DNA of 35,546 bases from Clostridiaceae bacterium (GCA_910575585.1 CAJTGF010000056.1:1-35546); one strand, 5' to 3'; counted from the stretch's first letter, positions 15,122-22,472 are shown. Notes: generated by a model from the letters alone, not told the origin. Made by a program: numbers and translations.

Positions 15122-15826
15122 TTGGATATTGCAGTTGTGGATGAGGAGAAAGTAATCAGAGAGCATATATGCGGGCTGGTGGAGGAACAGCAGCTAGAGA
15201 GCCGCATAGAAGCCTATGCCACGGGCGAGGAACTGCTCGCATCGGGGAAGCGGTTTGACATCGCTTTCCTTGACATACAGATGGAGGGCATGAACGGCAT
15301 AGAGGCGGCAAGGGGCCTGCGGGAAAAGCAGGGGGATACCGTGCTGGTGTTCGTTACAGGCATCAAGGATTATGTGTTTGACGCATTTGACCTCTATGCG
15401 TTCCAGTACCTGCTCAAGCCCATAGACGAGGATAAATTTGCGGAGGTGCTGGAAAGGGCGGTGCGGGAAGCCGCAAAGAAGAAGGAGCGCTGTGTGCTGT
15501 TCATCAAGTCACGGAACCTTACCCTTGACCAGTCCGAAATCCTGTATATCGAGAGCAGGGCGAAGAAGGTGGAGATACACACAAAAGGGGCGGCGCAGGC
15601 CATAGAGATCTATGCGGCGATGGATGAACTGGAGGGGCAGCTTGGGGAGAATTTTTACCGCTGCCACCGTGCGTACATCGTGAACATGGACTGCATCACG
15701 GAATATGACAGCGAGAGCATTACGCTTACGAACGGCGACAGGGTGTATCTGACGAAAAAGAAGTATGGGGAGTTTGTGAAAGCCTATATGTGGCACCTGC
15801 AGAACGGGGGTGTGTCCAGTGTTTAA
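15122..15826 (+). CDS. LytTR-family response regulator (AgrA/ComE-like)
   Basis: A 234-aa two-component response regulator. The receiver domain has its acidic pocket near residues 7-9, phospho-acceptor D51 in FLDIQM and K99 in YLLKP. A LytTR DNA-binding domain covers about 125-230 (FIKSRNLTLDQSEILYIES, then FYRCHRAYIVNMD). The start is TTG at 15122 with GAGGTGAT upstream; the nearby ATG at 15116 is in another frame. Its gene overlaps the sensor kinase gene. A direct repeat of LytTR type lies upstream, so autoregulation is likely. Such pairs generally respond to extracellular peptides, but no peptide precursor gene is visible here. Confidence 0.92.
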   Translation: MDIAVVDEEKVIREHICGLVEEQQLESRIEAYATGEELLASGKRFDIAFLDIQMEGMNGIEAARGLREKQGDTVLVFVTGIKDYVFDAFDLYAFQYLLKPIDEDKFAEVLERAVREAAKKKERCVLFIKSRNLTLDQSEILYIESRAKKVEIHTKGAAQAIEIYAAMDELEGQLGENFYRCHRAYIVNMDCITEYDSESITLTNGDRVYLTKKKYGEFVKAYMWHLQNGGVSSV

Positions 15827-17294
15827 GATGACGTATGTGCTATATGCGGCCCTGACGGTGTTTCAGGGGTACTGTCTGCAGTATTTTTTGGGGAGTTTTC
15901 TGGAAACAAGGATGAGGGGCAGATGGAACGGTCTGTATGTGGCGGGCTTATATGTGGCTCTGCGGACAGCCGTGGTGTGGTGTTCCCCGCCGGGATATGA
16001 GGATTACAGGGTGGCGGTGGGGACGCTGGCATTGTCGCTCTGTATCCTGTCAGCCCTTGCGGTTTGCTTTTACAAGGCGTTCCGCCCCGTCACGGTTTTC
16101 CTTGTGGTATCGTTTCAGGCGTTACTGGATATCAGCAGGTATGCGGCGGTCATACTGCTGAATGCGGTGGACGGGTGGGTGCTTGACATCATTAACTGGT
16201 GCGCGGGGAAAGGGATGTTCGCATCGGAAAAATCCTTTGGCATGGCGGTAAAGGCCGGTGTGGCCGGGACGCAGCTTATCCAGTATGCCGGGATTGCCCT
16301 GCTGCTGTACTTATCGCTGAGAAAGATCGTGCGGGATTTCCGAGAAAAGGATTATTTTATCAGCAGGACGGAGCTGCTGTTCATCCTTGCCCCGTCAGCG
16401 GTGGGCATGATGATCTGTATGCTCCTGCGTATCATCATGATAACGCTGGAGGACGGCATCCCCAAAATGCTGTATGACAGGTATCCGATCCTCGTCATCG
16501 TGATTCCCGCAATCCTGCTCCTGTCGCTGCTCTCCATTTTGTATGGGGTGAAGCTGTTCCAGGACATGATCTATTGGAACAGGGAAAAGAGCGGCAGGAT
16601 CGTCCTCGAAAACCAGATAAGCAGCCTGCAGGAACACATGGAGGAGATGGAGCGCATCTATTCCGGCATACGGGGCATGAAGCATGATATGAAGAACACC
16701 CTTGCCGTCATCCAGCGCCTTTCCGCAGGGGAAGGAAGTGGGGAACTGCAGGAGTACCTGTCGGAGCTGAACAGGGGGCTTGAAAAGCTGGAAGTGCGGT
16801 TTAGGACGGGGAACACAGTGGTGGATACCCTGCTGAACATGAAATACCATGAGGCGGTGCGGGATATGCCCGACTTAAGGATGGATGCGGATAAGCTGCT
16901 GCTCCCACAGGGGATTCAGATACACAGCTATGATATAGGCGTTATCCTGGGAAATGCGGTGGACAATGCGATTGAAGCCTGCCGGAAGCTGAAAGCGAAA
17001 GAGCCAGGGGAAGATGCCTTTATCCGTATAAGCTCCCTGCAGAAAGGGAATCTGCTCATCCTGAAAGTGGAGAACAGTTTTGACGGGCGGCTGGTGCTTA
17101 AGGCGAAGGAGGAGTTCCCGGTGACGGATAAGGCGGACAGGAAATCCCACGGGATAGGGCTTTCCAACATCAAAAGCACAGCGGAGAAGTACCAGGGGGC
17201 AGTGGATTTTAAGGTAAACGGCAGGGTGTTCATCCTGTCGGTGATGATGAAAAATGAAAGGAGAGAGGAAGATGGATTTCGGAGTAACAGGTAA
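15819..17294 (+). CDS. GHKL sensor histidine kinase (AgrC-like)
   Basis: A kinase of about 491 aa. The first 230 residues hold six or so hydrophobic segments, then a coiled coil leads to the phospho-acceptor GMKHDMKNTLAV (His at about 289), the N box GVILGNAVDNAIEAC and the G box SHGIGLSNIKSTAEK. This is the HPK10/AgrC-like plan, normally a receptor for a secreted peptide. The start is uncertain: GTG at 15810, GTG at 15819 or ATG at 15828; GGGGG at 15804-15810 favours 15819, giving an 8-base overlap with the regulator gene. The 3' end overlaps the ribosome site of the next gene, so the unknown genes downstream are in the same unit. Confidence 0.9.
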   Translation: MFKMTYVLYAALTVFQGYCLQYFLGSFLETRMRGRWNGLYVAGLYVALRTAVVWCSPPGYEDYRVAVGTLALSLCILSALAVCFYKAFRPVTVFLVVSFQALLDISRYAAVILLNAVDGWVLDIINWCAGKGMFASEKSFGMAVKAGVAGTQLIQYAGIALLLYLSLRKIVRDFREKDYFISRTELLFILAPSAVGMMICMLLRIIMITLEDGIPKMLYDRYPILVIVIPAILLLSLLSILYGVKLFQDMIYWNREKSGRIVLENQISSLQEHMEEMERIYSGIRGMKHDMKNTLAVIQRLSAGEGSGELQEYLSELNRGLEKLEVRFRTGNTVVDTLLNMKYHEAVRDMPDLRMDADKLLLPQGIQIHSYDIGVILGNAVDNAIEACRKLKAKEPGEDAFIRISSLQKGNLLILKVENSFDGRLVLKAKEEFPVTDKADRKSHGIGLSNIKSTAEKYQGAVDFKVNGRVFILSVMMKNERREEDGFRSNR

Positions 17295-18051
17295 ATTGGG
17301 AGGGTATTATCTGGCGGGGCAGTACCAGAAGAATGCGGCAGGCAAGAGCGAAGGCGTGAGTTTTGCGGAGCTTGCGGCGGCAAAGGCGGCGGGGCAGTCG
17401 GATGTATCGGGAATGAGTTTTAAGCATATGTGGCAGGCGAGGTTTCCGGGAGCATACTACCATGTAATGGACGCTTATAAGATTCCACAGGGGGTATGGC
17501 AGAGGTATGATTTTCCCCATGAAAAGTTTTTCAGTGATAAGGTTGATGAATCGGTTTTAGACTGGAAACCGTCAGGGGCGGAACCCAAACTGACGGACGC
17601 AAGCGTACAGTCGAGGATAGATTCTACGCTTGGAAAGAAAGCAATCGTTGTGCCGTCTGTTTTAGAAGAAAAAATGAAAAATGACCCGGCTTTGGCACAG
17701 CAGGTAATGGCTAAAGTAGAAAGTTTTATTATGAAAGACCAGGCAACACTGCCACCGGGCAGAATATATTCCTGCGTAGTTGTACTGGATGAAAATGGGG
17801 AGATTGCCCATGCTGCAGGATCAAGTGGGGGTGGAAACATATCCGGACCGACAGAGGAAGAAATGCGCCAGTTTGAGGCGGAGCAGGCGGCAAAGAAAAA
17901 AAGGCGTGAGGAATATGCCCGTCTGAACGAGGAAAGCGCCCTAAAACGCAGGCTGATGGAGCAGGAAGCGGACGAGAGATATTATAAGGACAGCATGACC
18001 AAAAAGGCAGTTTCGATTGCTGCATATGAGGCGGCGGGCATTTTGAAGTAA
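17272..18051 (+). CDS. Uncharacterised protein, first gene downstream of the LytTR/kinase pair
   Basis: A 259-aa soluble protein without signal peptide or membrane segment. Residues 1-45 are glycine/alanine-rich with YYLAGQYQKN and FAELAAAKAAG; a middle part contains HMWQARFPGAYYHVMDAY and VDESVLDWKPSGAEP; residues 195-240 form a charged, coiled-coil-like helix (EEEMRQFEAEQAAKKKRREEY). The style recalls Lachnospiraceae families such as DUF6033 or DUF3879, but I cannot assign it. The ATG at 17272 has AAAGGAGAGAGG upstream and overlaps the kinase gene's last codons, so it is co-transcribed with the two-component genes. It shares with the next gene a phrase of the type (M)xxDPAxAxxxxxK. Confidence 0.8.
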   Translation: MDFGVTGKLGGYYLAGQYQKNAAGKSEGVSFAELAAAKAAGQSDVSGMSFKHMWQARFPGAYYHVMDAYKIPQGVWQRYDFPHEKFFSDKVDESVLDWKPSGAEPKLTDASVQSRIDSTLGKKAIVVPSVLEEKMKNDPALAQQVMAKVESFIMKDQATLPPGRIYSCVVVLDENGEIAHAAGSSGGGNISGPTEEEMRQFEAEQAAKKKRREEYARLNEESALKRRLMEQEADERYYKDSMTKKAVSIAAYEAAGILK

Positions 18052-18058
18052 GGAAGAT

Positions 18059-18115
18059 CATGCCCGGACTTACCGCAAGGGGGCATGGGTGGCCCTGAAT
18101 GACAGAGGGGCCGCA
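18059..18115 (+). other. Hairpins between the first and second unknown genes
   Basis: CATGCCC (18059-18065) pairs with GGGCATG (18081-18087), and a GGCCC..GGGCC stem follows. The segment 18061-18081 (TGCCCGGACTTACCGCAAGGG, 21 positions) recurs with two changes at 19956-19976. No T-run follows directly, so it may be an attenuator or RNA-processing site within the operon. Confidence 0.45.
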
Positions 18116-18145
18116 GGTAAGATTTTTTGAAGGAGGATGATTATT

Positions 18146-18769
18146 ATGGCAATTTCAGGAGTAACGGATTACACGAATACTTATGCAGCAGACAGGGCAA
18201 ATGGGAGCAGTTCCCTCAATGGGGATTCGCAGATTTACCTGAATAGTCTGAAAGAGAAATACCCGGATGTGAACATAACGGTGGCGGATTTCAAGAATGG
18301 AAAGCAGGAAGATGCCTATATGCTTGGGAGCAGGGGCTATAACAACATAGCGGTTTCTTCCGGAATCGTAGAGAAGATGGCGAAAGACCCGGCAGCGGCG
18401 GCAAAGTATGAGAAAGTCTTTGCGGAAATGTCCGGCAATTCGGAGCGGATTGAGAAGTTCGCAAGGGAGAACAATGACGAGATTCTCAGCGCAGGCGCTC
18501 TTATTGACAAAAATGGGAAAGTGTCTTACTGGATGGTCGGCAGGAGCAAGGACACAATGGAGAACCCTGGCACGGTCTATAAGGAAAAGGTACAGAAACA
18601 GATAGCGGAAAAACGTGCGAAGAAGAAAGAGGAAGAAGCCTTAAAGGAGAAGAAGCTGTCAAAGGCGGAATCCGTGGAAAAACTGATGGAACAGATGAAG
18701 GCGGGAACAAGCCAGCCTGTAAAAGTGCAGGAAGAAGGCAAGGGCGCACAGTTGGATCTGACCATATAG
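18146..18769 (+). CDS. Uncharacterised protein, second gene of the LytTR-linked set
   Basis: A 207-aa soluble protein. The N-terminus is polar and flexible (SGVTDYTNTYAADRANGSSS), followed by YLNSLKEKYPDVNITVADF, a middle with GIVEKMAKDPAAAAKYEKVF, a short strand pair (SAGALIDKNGKVSYWMVG) and a highly charged C-terminal helix (KKEEEALKEKKLSKAESVEK). The middle resembles the gene before it (LEEKMKNDPALAQQVMAKV), so the two probably share a domain. There is no signal peptide, TM or cysteine. Start 18146 has GAAGGAGG upstream. Function unknown. Confidence 0.8.
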   Translation: MAISGVTDYTNTYAADRANGSSSLNGDSQIYLNSLKEKYPDVNITVADFKNGKQEDAYMLGSRGYNNIAVSSGIVEKMAKDPAAAAKYEKVFAEMSGNSERIEKFARENNDEILSAGALIDKNGKVSYWMVGRSKDTMENPGTVYKEKVQKQIAEKRAKKKEEEALKEKKLSKAESVEKLMEQMKAGTSQPVKVQEEGKGAQLDLTI

Positions 18770-18785
18770 AAGGAGGAATTTTATC

Positions 18786-19337
18786 ATGCGTATAGGAAAT
18801 AACAATCAGGGAATCTGGCAGTTCTTATCAAATAAAAGTTTTCCGTTTGCAGGGAAACAGGGGAATGTAAGCAAGGGAAATGAAAAAGCAATAGCAGACC
18901 TGCTCTCCGGGCGCAGGAAAAATTCTTATGGCGTAGAAGGCATGAGGATAACAGGCAGGACAGATTGGAAAAGGGTCATTAACGTATCGGATGAAATGAA
19001 GCAGCACGTCTTTGAAGATGTGAAGAAGGAATTTTATAAATATGGCGGAATGTCTGGCGATAGTACTGCTGAAACAGATGCGTATTATGACAAGATACAT
19101 TCTTATGTAAAAACGCTGAAGGCAAGTGATCGTTCTCCAGCCACATGGACGCTGAGCCAGCTTCATTTAGACCTTGCGCACGCAGTAACTGCTGCGGTTA
19201 AGGAAAAAGTGCCGGGCTGGACGAATGGTAAGCCGATTCCGTCTGATGTGTTGGATGAGATTTTCGCAGATGAGAGCATCACGTCAATGGTATCGGGAAA
19301 ATCATCCGGGACAAAAGGTTTGGATGTAAAAATCTGA
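18786..19337 (+). CDS. Uncharacterised protein, paralogue A of a tandem pair
   Basis: A 183-aa soluble protein of unknown function, without signal peptide, TM segment or cysteine. It begins MRIGNNNQGIWQFL, has the segment SYGVEGMRI, then VSDEMKQHVFEDVKKEFYKY, and ends with EKVPGWTNGKPIPSDVLDEI and FADESITSMVSG. The next gene encodes a paralogue with the same blocks in the same order. It starts 16 bases after the previous stop with GAAGGAGG upstream, so it belongs to the LytTR-linked transcript. Confidence 0.82.
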   Translation: MRIGNNNQGIWQFLSNKSFPFAGKQGNVSKGNEKAIADLLSGRRKNSYGVEGMRITGRTDWKRVINVSDEMKQHVFEDVKKEFYKYGGMSGDSTAETDAYYDKIHSYVKTLKASDRSPATWTLSQLHLDLAHAVTAAVKEKVPGWTNGKPIPSDVLDEIFADESITSMVSGKSSGTKGLDVKI

Positions 19338-19352
19338 TAGTAGGAGGTATTT

Positions 19353-19898
19353 ATGATGCGTATAGGAAATAACAGCCAGGGAATTTGGCAGCTTTTATCC
19401 GGCGGGACAAATACACCTTTCGCCAGGGCAAGGCGTTCCGGTGCGGGCGGCAGGAATACGCTGGAGGATTTGCTTACTGGGCATTACAAAAATTCGCATG
19501 GCGTGGAGGGCATGGTGATAACGAAGGGCAGCAACCGGAAAAGAATCATGCCTATGTCAGACGAGATGAAGCAGTTTGTCTATAACGATGTGAAAAATGC
19601 GTTTTATAAGTATAACGGTATGTCAGGCGATAACGAGGCGGAGCAGAAAAGATATAGTGCGGCCATAAATAATTACCTGAAAACGATAAAGAAGGAAGAC
19701 CGTTCTGCCACCTCTTGGACTTTGGGACAGATGAAGGTGAATTTTGCGAACAAGGTAGCCAGTGCCGTAAAGGAAAAAGTACCCGGCTGGACGTATGGCA
19801 AGCCGATTCCGTCTGATGTGCTGGATGGGATTTTTGCAGATGAGAGCATCATGTCAATGGTATCGGGCGAGGCAAAAGGGCTGGATATGAAGATATAA
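19353..19898 (+). CDS. Uncharacterised protein, paralogue B of a tandem pair
   Basis: A 181-aa paralogue of the preceding protein, roughly 55-60% identical by eye, with MRIGNNSQGIWQLL, SHGVEGMVI, MSDEMKQFVYNDVKNAFYKY, EKVPGWTYGKPIPSDVLDGI and FADESIMSMVSG all conserved. The most variable part is residues 20-40. The first two codons are both ATG (19353 or 19356); TAGGAGG is upstream. It is the last gene of the LytTR-linked set and is followed by a small hairpin (GGCGCA 19921-19926 / TGCGCC 19935-19940). Confidence 0.82.
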   Translation: MMRIGNNSQGIWQLLSGGTNTPFARARRSGAGGRNTLEDLLTGHYKNSHGVEGMVITKGSNRKRIMPMSDEMKQFVYNDVKNAFYKYNGMSGDNEAEQKRYSAAINNYLKTIKKEDRSATSWTLGQMKVNFANKVASAVKEKVPGWTYGKPIPSDVLDGIFADESIMSMVSGEAKGLDMKI

Positions 19899-19955
19899 TC
19901 CATACCCCTTATTATGCAGAGGCGCAAAAACCCATGCGCCCCTGCCGGGGGAAAC

Positions 19956-19976
19956 TGCCCGGACTTATTGCAAGGG
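19956..19976 (+). repeat. Second copy of the 21-nt TGCCCGGACTTA element
   Basis: It matches 18061-18081 at 19 of 21 positions. Both copies sit in the gap after a gene of the unknown set and upstream of the next ribosome site. Confidence 0.55.
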
Positions 19977-20043
19977 AGCGGATTTCGATGTTTTCGCCTA
20001 TAATAATGGAGGCAAAAGAAAACATTTATAGGAGGCCATTACA

Positions 20044-20466
20044 ATGAAAAAATATCGTTTGATTCTATCAATGCTGGCTGTGCTGTTATGCGTTACGGTG
20101 ACGGGCTGTTCCAGTAAGAATAAAGGCATTTCACCTATTCTTGGTGATGTACTCCCTGAAAAAATCACGAGTATTGAGGTAAGTGGCTTTTATAATGGTG
20201 GTGACTTAGAACCATGGTAGTTGACGCAGGAAGAAATTGAGGAACTGAACGCATGGCTTTCTGAACTGTCATTGAAACACAGGACATATGCCGAAGGGAA
20301 GGCTCCCAATGAAGTATGGAACGGTGGATCGTCTTATCAGTTCAATGTCAACGATGGAGAACTGTCCTTCGCATGGGTATATATCGACAAGGCATATTTC
20401 TGGTATGACGGTGAGTGGTATGAAATCATAAATAAATCTGTTCCTCCGCTCAATTTAGATGTTTGA
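20044..20466 (+). pseudogene. Lipoprotein gene interrupted by an in-frame amber codon
   Basis: An ATG at 20044 with AGGAGG upstream begins a lipoprotein signal peptide (KKYRLILSMLAVLLCVTVTGCSS, lipobox VTGC). After 58 codons a TAG (20218-20220) stops the frame, which then stays open to 20466. The continuation (LTQEEIEELNAWLSELSL and later FAWVYIDKAYFWYDGEWYE) reads as the rest of a roughly 140-aa surface lipoprotein. A single C-to-T change from CAG (Gln) would explain the stop. The downstream part could also be reinitiated at the TTG at 20221, but without a signal peptide. Function unknown. Confidence 0.75.
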
Positions 20467-20509
20467 GAGATATGGGTGCCTTATTTCTGACAGATAGGAA
20501 ATCGGGGAG

Positions 20510-20540
20510 CAGGGCAGGTATCCCTGGTTTCCGGCAGATT
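20510..20540 (+). repeat. Cassette-junction repeat, copy 1
   Basis: A 31-nt element beginning CAGGGCAGGTATCCCTGG and ending TTCCGGCAGATT. Translated in one frame it reads QGRYPWFPAD then stop. It lies between the broken lipoprotein gene and the next gene. Related copies are at 21150, 21494 and 22070. Confidence 0.6.
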
Positions 20541-20564
20541 AAGAGTTGTTTCGGAGGTATCTAA

Positions 20565-21101
20565 ATGAACACGCTTTATGAAAAATATAAAAATTTGAAG
20601 ATAGACGGCAGTTGGATTGGTTTAGAGACTGGAGGCGGAATGCCATGTTTTTGCACACCTATTGGAGCTGAAATTATTGGCTGGGATAATGGCATACACT
20701 ACTGCTTTATTGAAGGTTTTGGAGATATGGTTTTCTGCGTTAATCCAGAAACTTGTTGCGATTACTTTGTCTATCCCATTGCCCGTAATTTTTATGATTT
20801 CTTAGGGCTGATACTCGCCACTGGTGGTACAAATACTCTGCAACAGATTATTTGGTGGGACAAGAAAATGTTTGATGATTTTGTTAATTGTCCAGAAGAA
20901 CAGGAATATAAAGCTCGGCCCGAAGTAAAAAGCGTTTTGGATACAATTCGCAAAGGGATGGATGTAGCATTGATAGATACCCCGTTTGAGTATATCAAAG
21001 ATTTGCAAAGTAAATTCCCTTATGAGCAAATTTCATTTACAAATGAGTATCATGATATTTTAGGAATTGAGTGCCCTGATGGAACAGTGCCAGAAGATTG
21101 A
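20565..21101 (+). CDS. Uncharacterised soluble protein (possible SUKH/immunity-type)
   Basis: A 178-aa AT-richer gene with TCGGAGG upstream. The protein has WIGLETGGGMPCFCTP, WDNGIHYCFIEGFGDMVFCV and IIWWDKKMFDDF; it has no signal peptide or membrane span. The mixed alpha/beta, acidic and aromatic-rich character and the position in a run of small cassettes recall immunity proteins of polymorphic toxin systems (SUKH-like), but I could not place it in a family with certainty and no toxin gene is visible. It is bounded on both sides by copies of the junction repeat (20510 and 21150). Confidence 0.7.
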   Translation: MNTLYEKYKNLKIDGSWIGLETGGGMPCFCTPIGAEIIGWDNGIHYCFIEGFGDMVFCVNPETCCDYFVYPIARNFYDFLGLILATGGTNTLQQIIWWDKKMFDDFVNCPEEQEYKARPEVKSVLDTIRKGMDVALIDTPFEYIKDLQSKFPYEQISFTNEYHDILGIECPDGTVPED

Positions 21102-21149
21102 GAGAGTAACAAGATTTGGAATATATTTTCCAATAAGGTCACAGCCCGA

Positions 21150-21180
21150 CAAGGCAAGTATCCCCTATGTTCCGACAGAT
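21150..21180 (+). repeat. Cassette-junction repeat, copy 2
   Basis: A 31-nt element CAAGGCAAGTATCCCC..TTCCGACAGAT. The corresponding translation is RQGKYPLCSDR. It lies 48 bases after the previous gene and upstream of the two-TM protein gene. Confidence 0.6.
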
Positions 21181-21215
21181 CAGTGAATATAATTGTGATA
21201 AGAGAGGTATTTGGG

Positions 21216-21473
21216 ATGTTAAAAAAGCTGAACCAAATTACAAATATAACAATCGGTTCTTTTGTAGGAGTTTTCATTGGATGTGGAATATATGTATTTG
21301 GGGATTATAAAAAACATCCTGATTTATATGCTATGCAATCAGTACCGTGGTACACAAGTATTTTTGTTTATGGCATAGTTATGCTTATTTTTGTGACGGT
21401 GGCGGTTATTGTGAAGCTGATCATCCGAAAAAAGATGAAAGAGGGAATAAATTCAACGGACGCATATAGCTAA
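21216..21473 (+). CDS. Small two-TM membrane protein
   Basis: An 85-aa protein with two hydrophobic segments (about residues 14-30 and 49-71) joined by a short loop (YKKHPDLYAMQSVPWY), and a basic C-terminal tail (IRKKMKEG). I do not recognise it. The ATG at 21216 has GAGAGG upstream; an earlier in-frame ATG at 21183 lies inside the repeat region and lacks a ribosome site. The gene stands between junction repeats 2 and 3. Confidence 0.65.
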   Translation: MLKKLNQITNITIGSFVGVFIGCGIYVFGDYKKHPDLYAMQSVPWYTSIFVYGIVMLIFVTVAVIVKLIIRKKMKEGINSTDAYS

Positions 21474-21493
21474 TAAGTCACAGACGAACAAGA

Positions 21494-21525
21494 CAGGGCA
21501 GGTTTCCCCGGCCTTCTGGTGGATT
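21494..21525 (+). repeat. Cassette-junction repeat, copy 3
   Basis: A 32-nt element CAGGGCAGGTTTCCCCGG..TTCTGGTGGATT; the equivalent frame reads RQGRFPRPSGG. It lies 20 bases after the two-TM gene and upstream of the frameshifted small gene. Confidence 0.55.
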
Positions 21526-21566
21526 GGGGAATCAGGGGAGAAACTATATAGGTGAGGAGCGATAGG

Positions 21567-21813
21567 ATGACAGTTTTAGATGTGTTTTCTTGGTTACCTG
21601 CAAAAAAAAATAAGCATAGAGGAATTGAAGCAGATATTCATTAAGTATCTCAATGGTACTTATGAAGGGGAATACAAGGTATTGCTGGAAATACCGGATA
21701 ATGCGGATAAGAATATTCTCAATAGTAGCGCAGAGCTTATAGGGGAAGGGAAGGCTGTTGCCTGCATTTTGAAAGATGGAATTGTAATTGCTGTTGTAGA
21801 GTATAGGGAATAG
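21567..21813 (+). pseudogene. Small gene frameshifted at an A9 tract
   Basis: The ATG at 21567 has GGTGAGGAG upstream and reads MTVLDVFSWLPAKK, then runs into nine A (21602-21610) and stops after 25 codons. Removing one A would join it to the frame that continues ISIEELKQIFIKYLNGTYEG to EYRE at 21813, giving a protein of about 81 aa. The second frame by itself could start at 21580, but without a ribosome site. This could be a true mutation, phase variation, polymerase or ribosome slippage, or a sequencing error. Function unknown; it lies in the small-cassette array. Confidence 0.65.
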
Positions 21814-21854
21814 GCGGATTTTCTTGGTATTCCGGCAAAACAGAGGGAGACGAT

Positions 21855-22108
21855 TGAAATCCAAAGCCATTATCCCAAAAGGAATGGAAGCTGTCCGATT
21901 CCCTCCGGGAGAAGATAACAGGATGCGGCGCAGAACGTCTATATGGGAAATATGTTCCTCGCCCTACGGTAAAAGCGAGGTCGCCAAATTCGCGCCGGAC
22001 AGGGCGGCGCTGATGGGGAAGGTCAGTCAGGAAATGGCAGACCAGAAAGAAAACGCAGAAGTAACCAGACAAGGCAGGGCAGTCATCCCTGGCGTTCCAG
22101 CGGATTAG
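21855..22108 (+). pseudogene. Multiply frameshifted gene relic
   Basis: Three frames in succession give protein-like text: PKPLSQKEWKLSDSLREKIT, then QDAAQNVYMGNMFLAL, then SEVAKFAPDRAALMGKVSQE and MADQKENAEVTRQGRA to the stop at 22108. Joined, they read as the C-terminal part of one alpha-helical protein. An open frame of 94 codons covers the last part but would mix in out-of-frame sequence at its start. The tail includes junction repeat copy 4, which suggests that the repeat derives from the 3' end of this gene family. Confidence 0.55.
22070..22106 (+). repeat. Cassette-junction repeat, copy 4
   Basis: A 37-nt version: CAAGGCAGGGCAGTCATCCC..GTTCCAGCGGATT, with a short insertion relative to the others. 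Its frame reads RQGRAVIPGVPAD then stop, so here the element is the end of a coding relic. Confidence 0.55.
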
Positions 22109-22241
22109 GGGATTCTGCACGAATTCCAAGACACCATTTATTTGCGGTGGTTGGATGTGTGCTGTAGAAAATATCAGCCTTTGTAATATGGTCACATATA
22201 CTTTGTTTGATTGATTCATTGGAAGATTTATCTAATGGCAT
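22083..22241 (-). CDS. Possible small protein, uncertain
   Basis: An ATG at 22241 with AAGGAAG 7 bases upstream opens a 52-codon frame beginning MPLDKSSNESIKQSICDHI and continuing to WCLGIRAESPN before it ends inside junction repeat copy 4. The first 40 residues look protein-like; the last dozen come from the repeat read in reverse, so the gene may be a truncated fragment. I do not recognise it. Confidence 0.3.
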   Translation of the reverse strand: MPLDKSSNESIKQSICDHITKADIFYSTHPTTANKWCLGIRAESPNPLERQG

Positions 22242-22353
22242 AGCAACACTTCCTTTCTTGGTTATTGTATGCAGCTGTACATGTTGTTTTCGCTTGTTGG
22301 CAACTGCTGACACTTGCTGTCAATTGACAGCGGATTGCGAGATGGCGGCAGGG

Positions 22354-22446
22354 CTATATATTTCTGGATGCCTCTGCCACTTTTTCATCCACACCCGGCT
22401 TGTCATTCCCGATAAATTCAAGCAGAGAGCCAATGTCCTCTTTCAG
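22354..22446 (-). pseudogene. Short C-terminal gene relic
   Basis: Thirty codons and a stop on the minus strand, reading LKEDIGSLLEFIGNDKPGVD and ending VAEASRNI, without a start codon. The natural helix-like composition suggests the tail of a lost gene. Nothing else is convincing between 22242 and 22472. Confidence 0.35.
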
Positions 22447-22472
22447 ATGTTAGGGCAGGGTAGCATTGGCTT

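Noticed and set aside
15810-15818. GTG at 15810 as kinase start
   Set aside because: It lies within the GGGGG ribosome site region, leaving no room for one upstream; 15819 is better placed.
20044-20466. Pyrrolysine or other recoding at the TAG
   Set aside because: There is no sign of a recoding structure or of Pyl genes in the window; mutation is simpler.
20510-22106. Integron-type attC sites
   Set aside because: The four repeats lack visible attC core sites and a long imperfect stem, and no integron integrase is seen; the scar or gene-tail explanation fits better.
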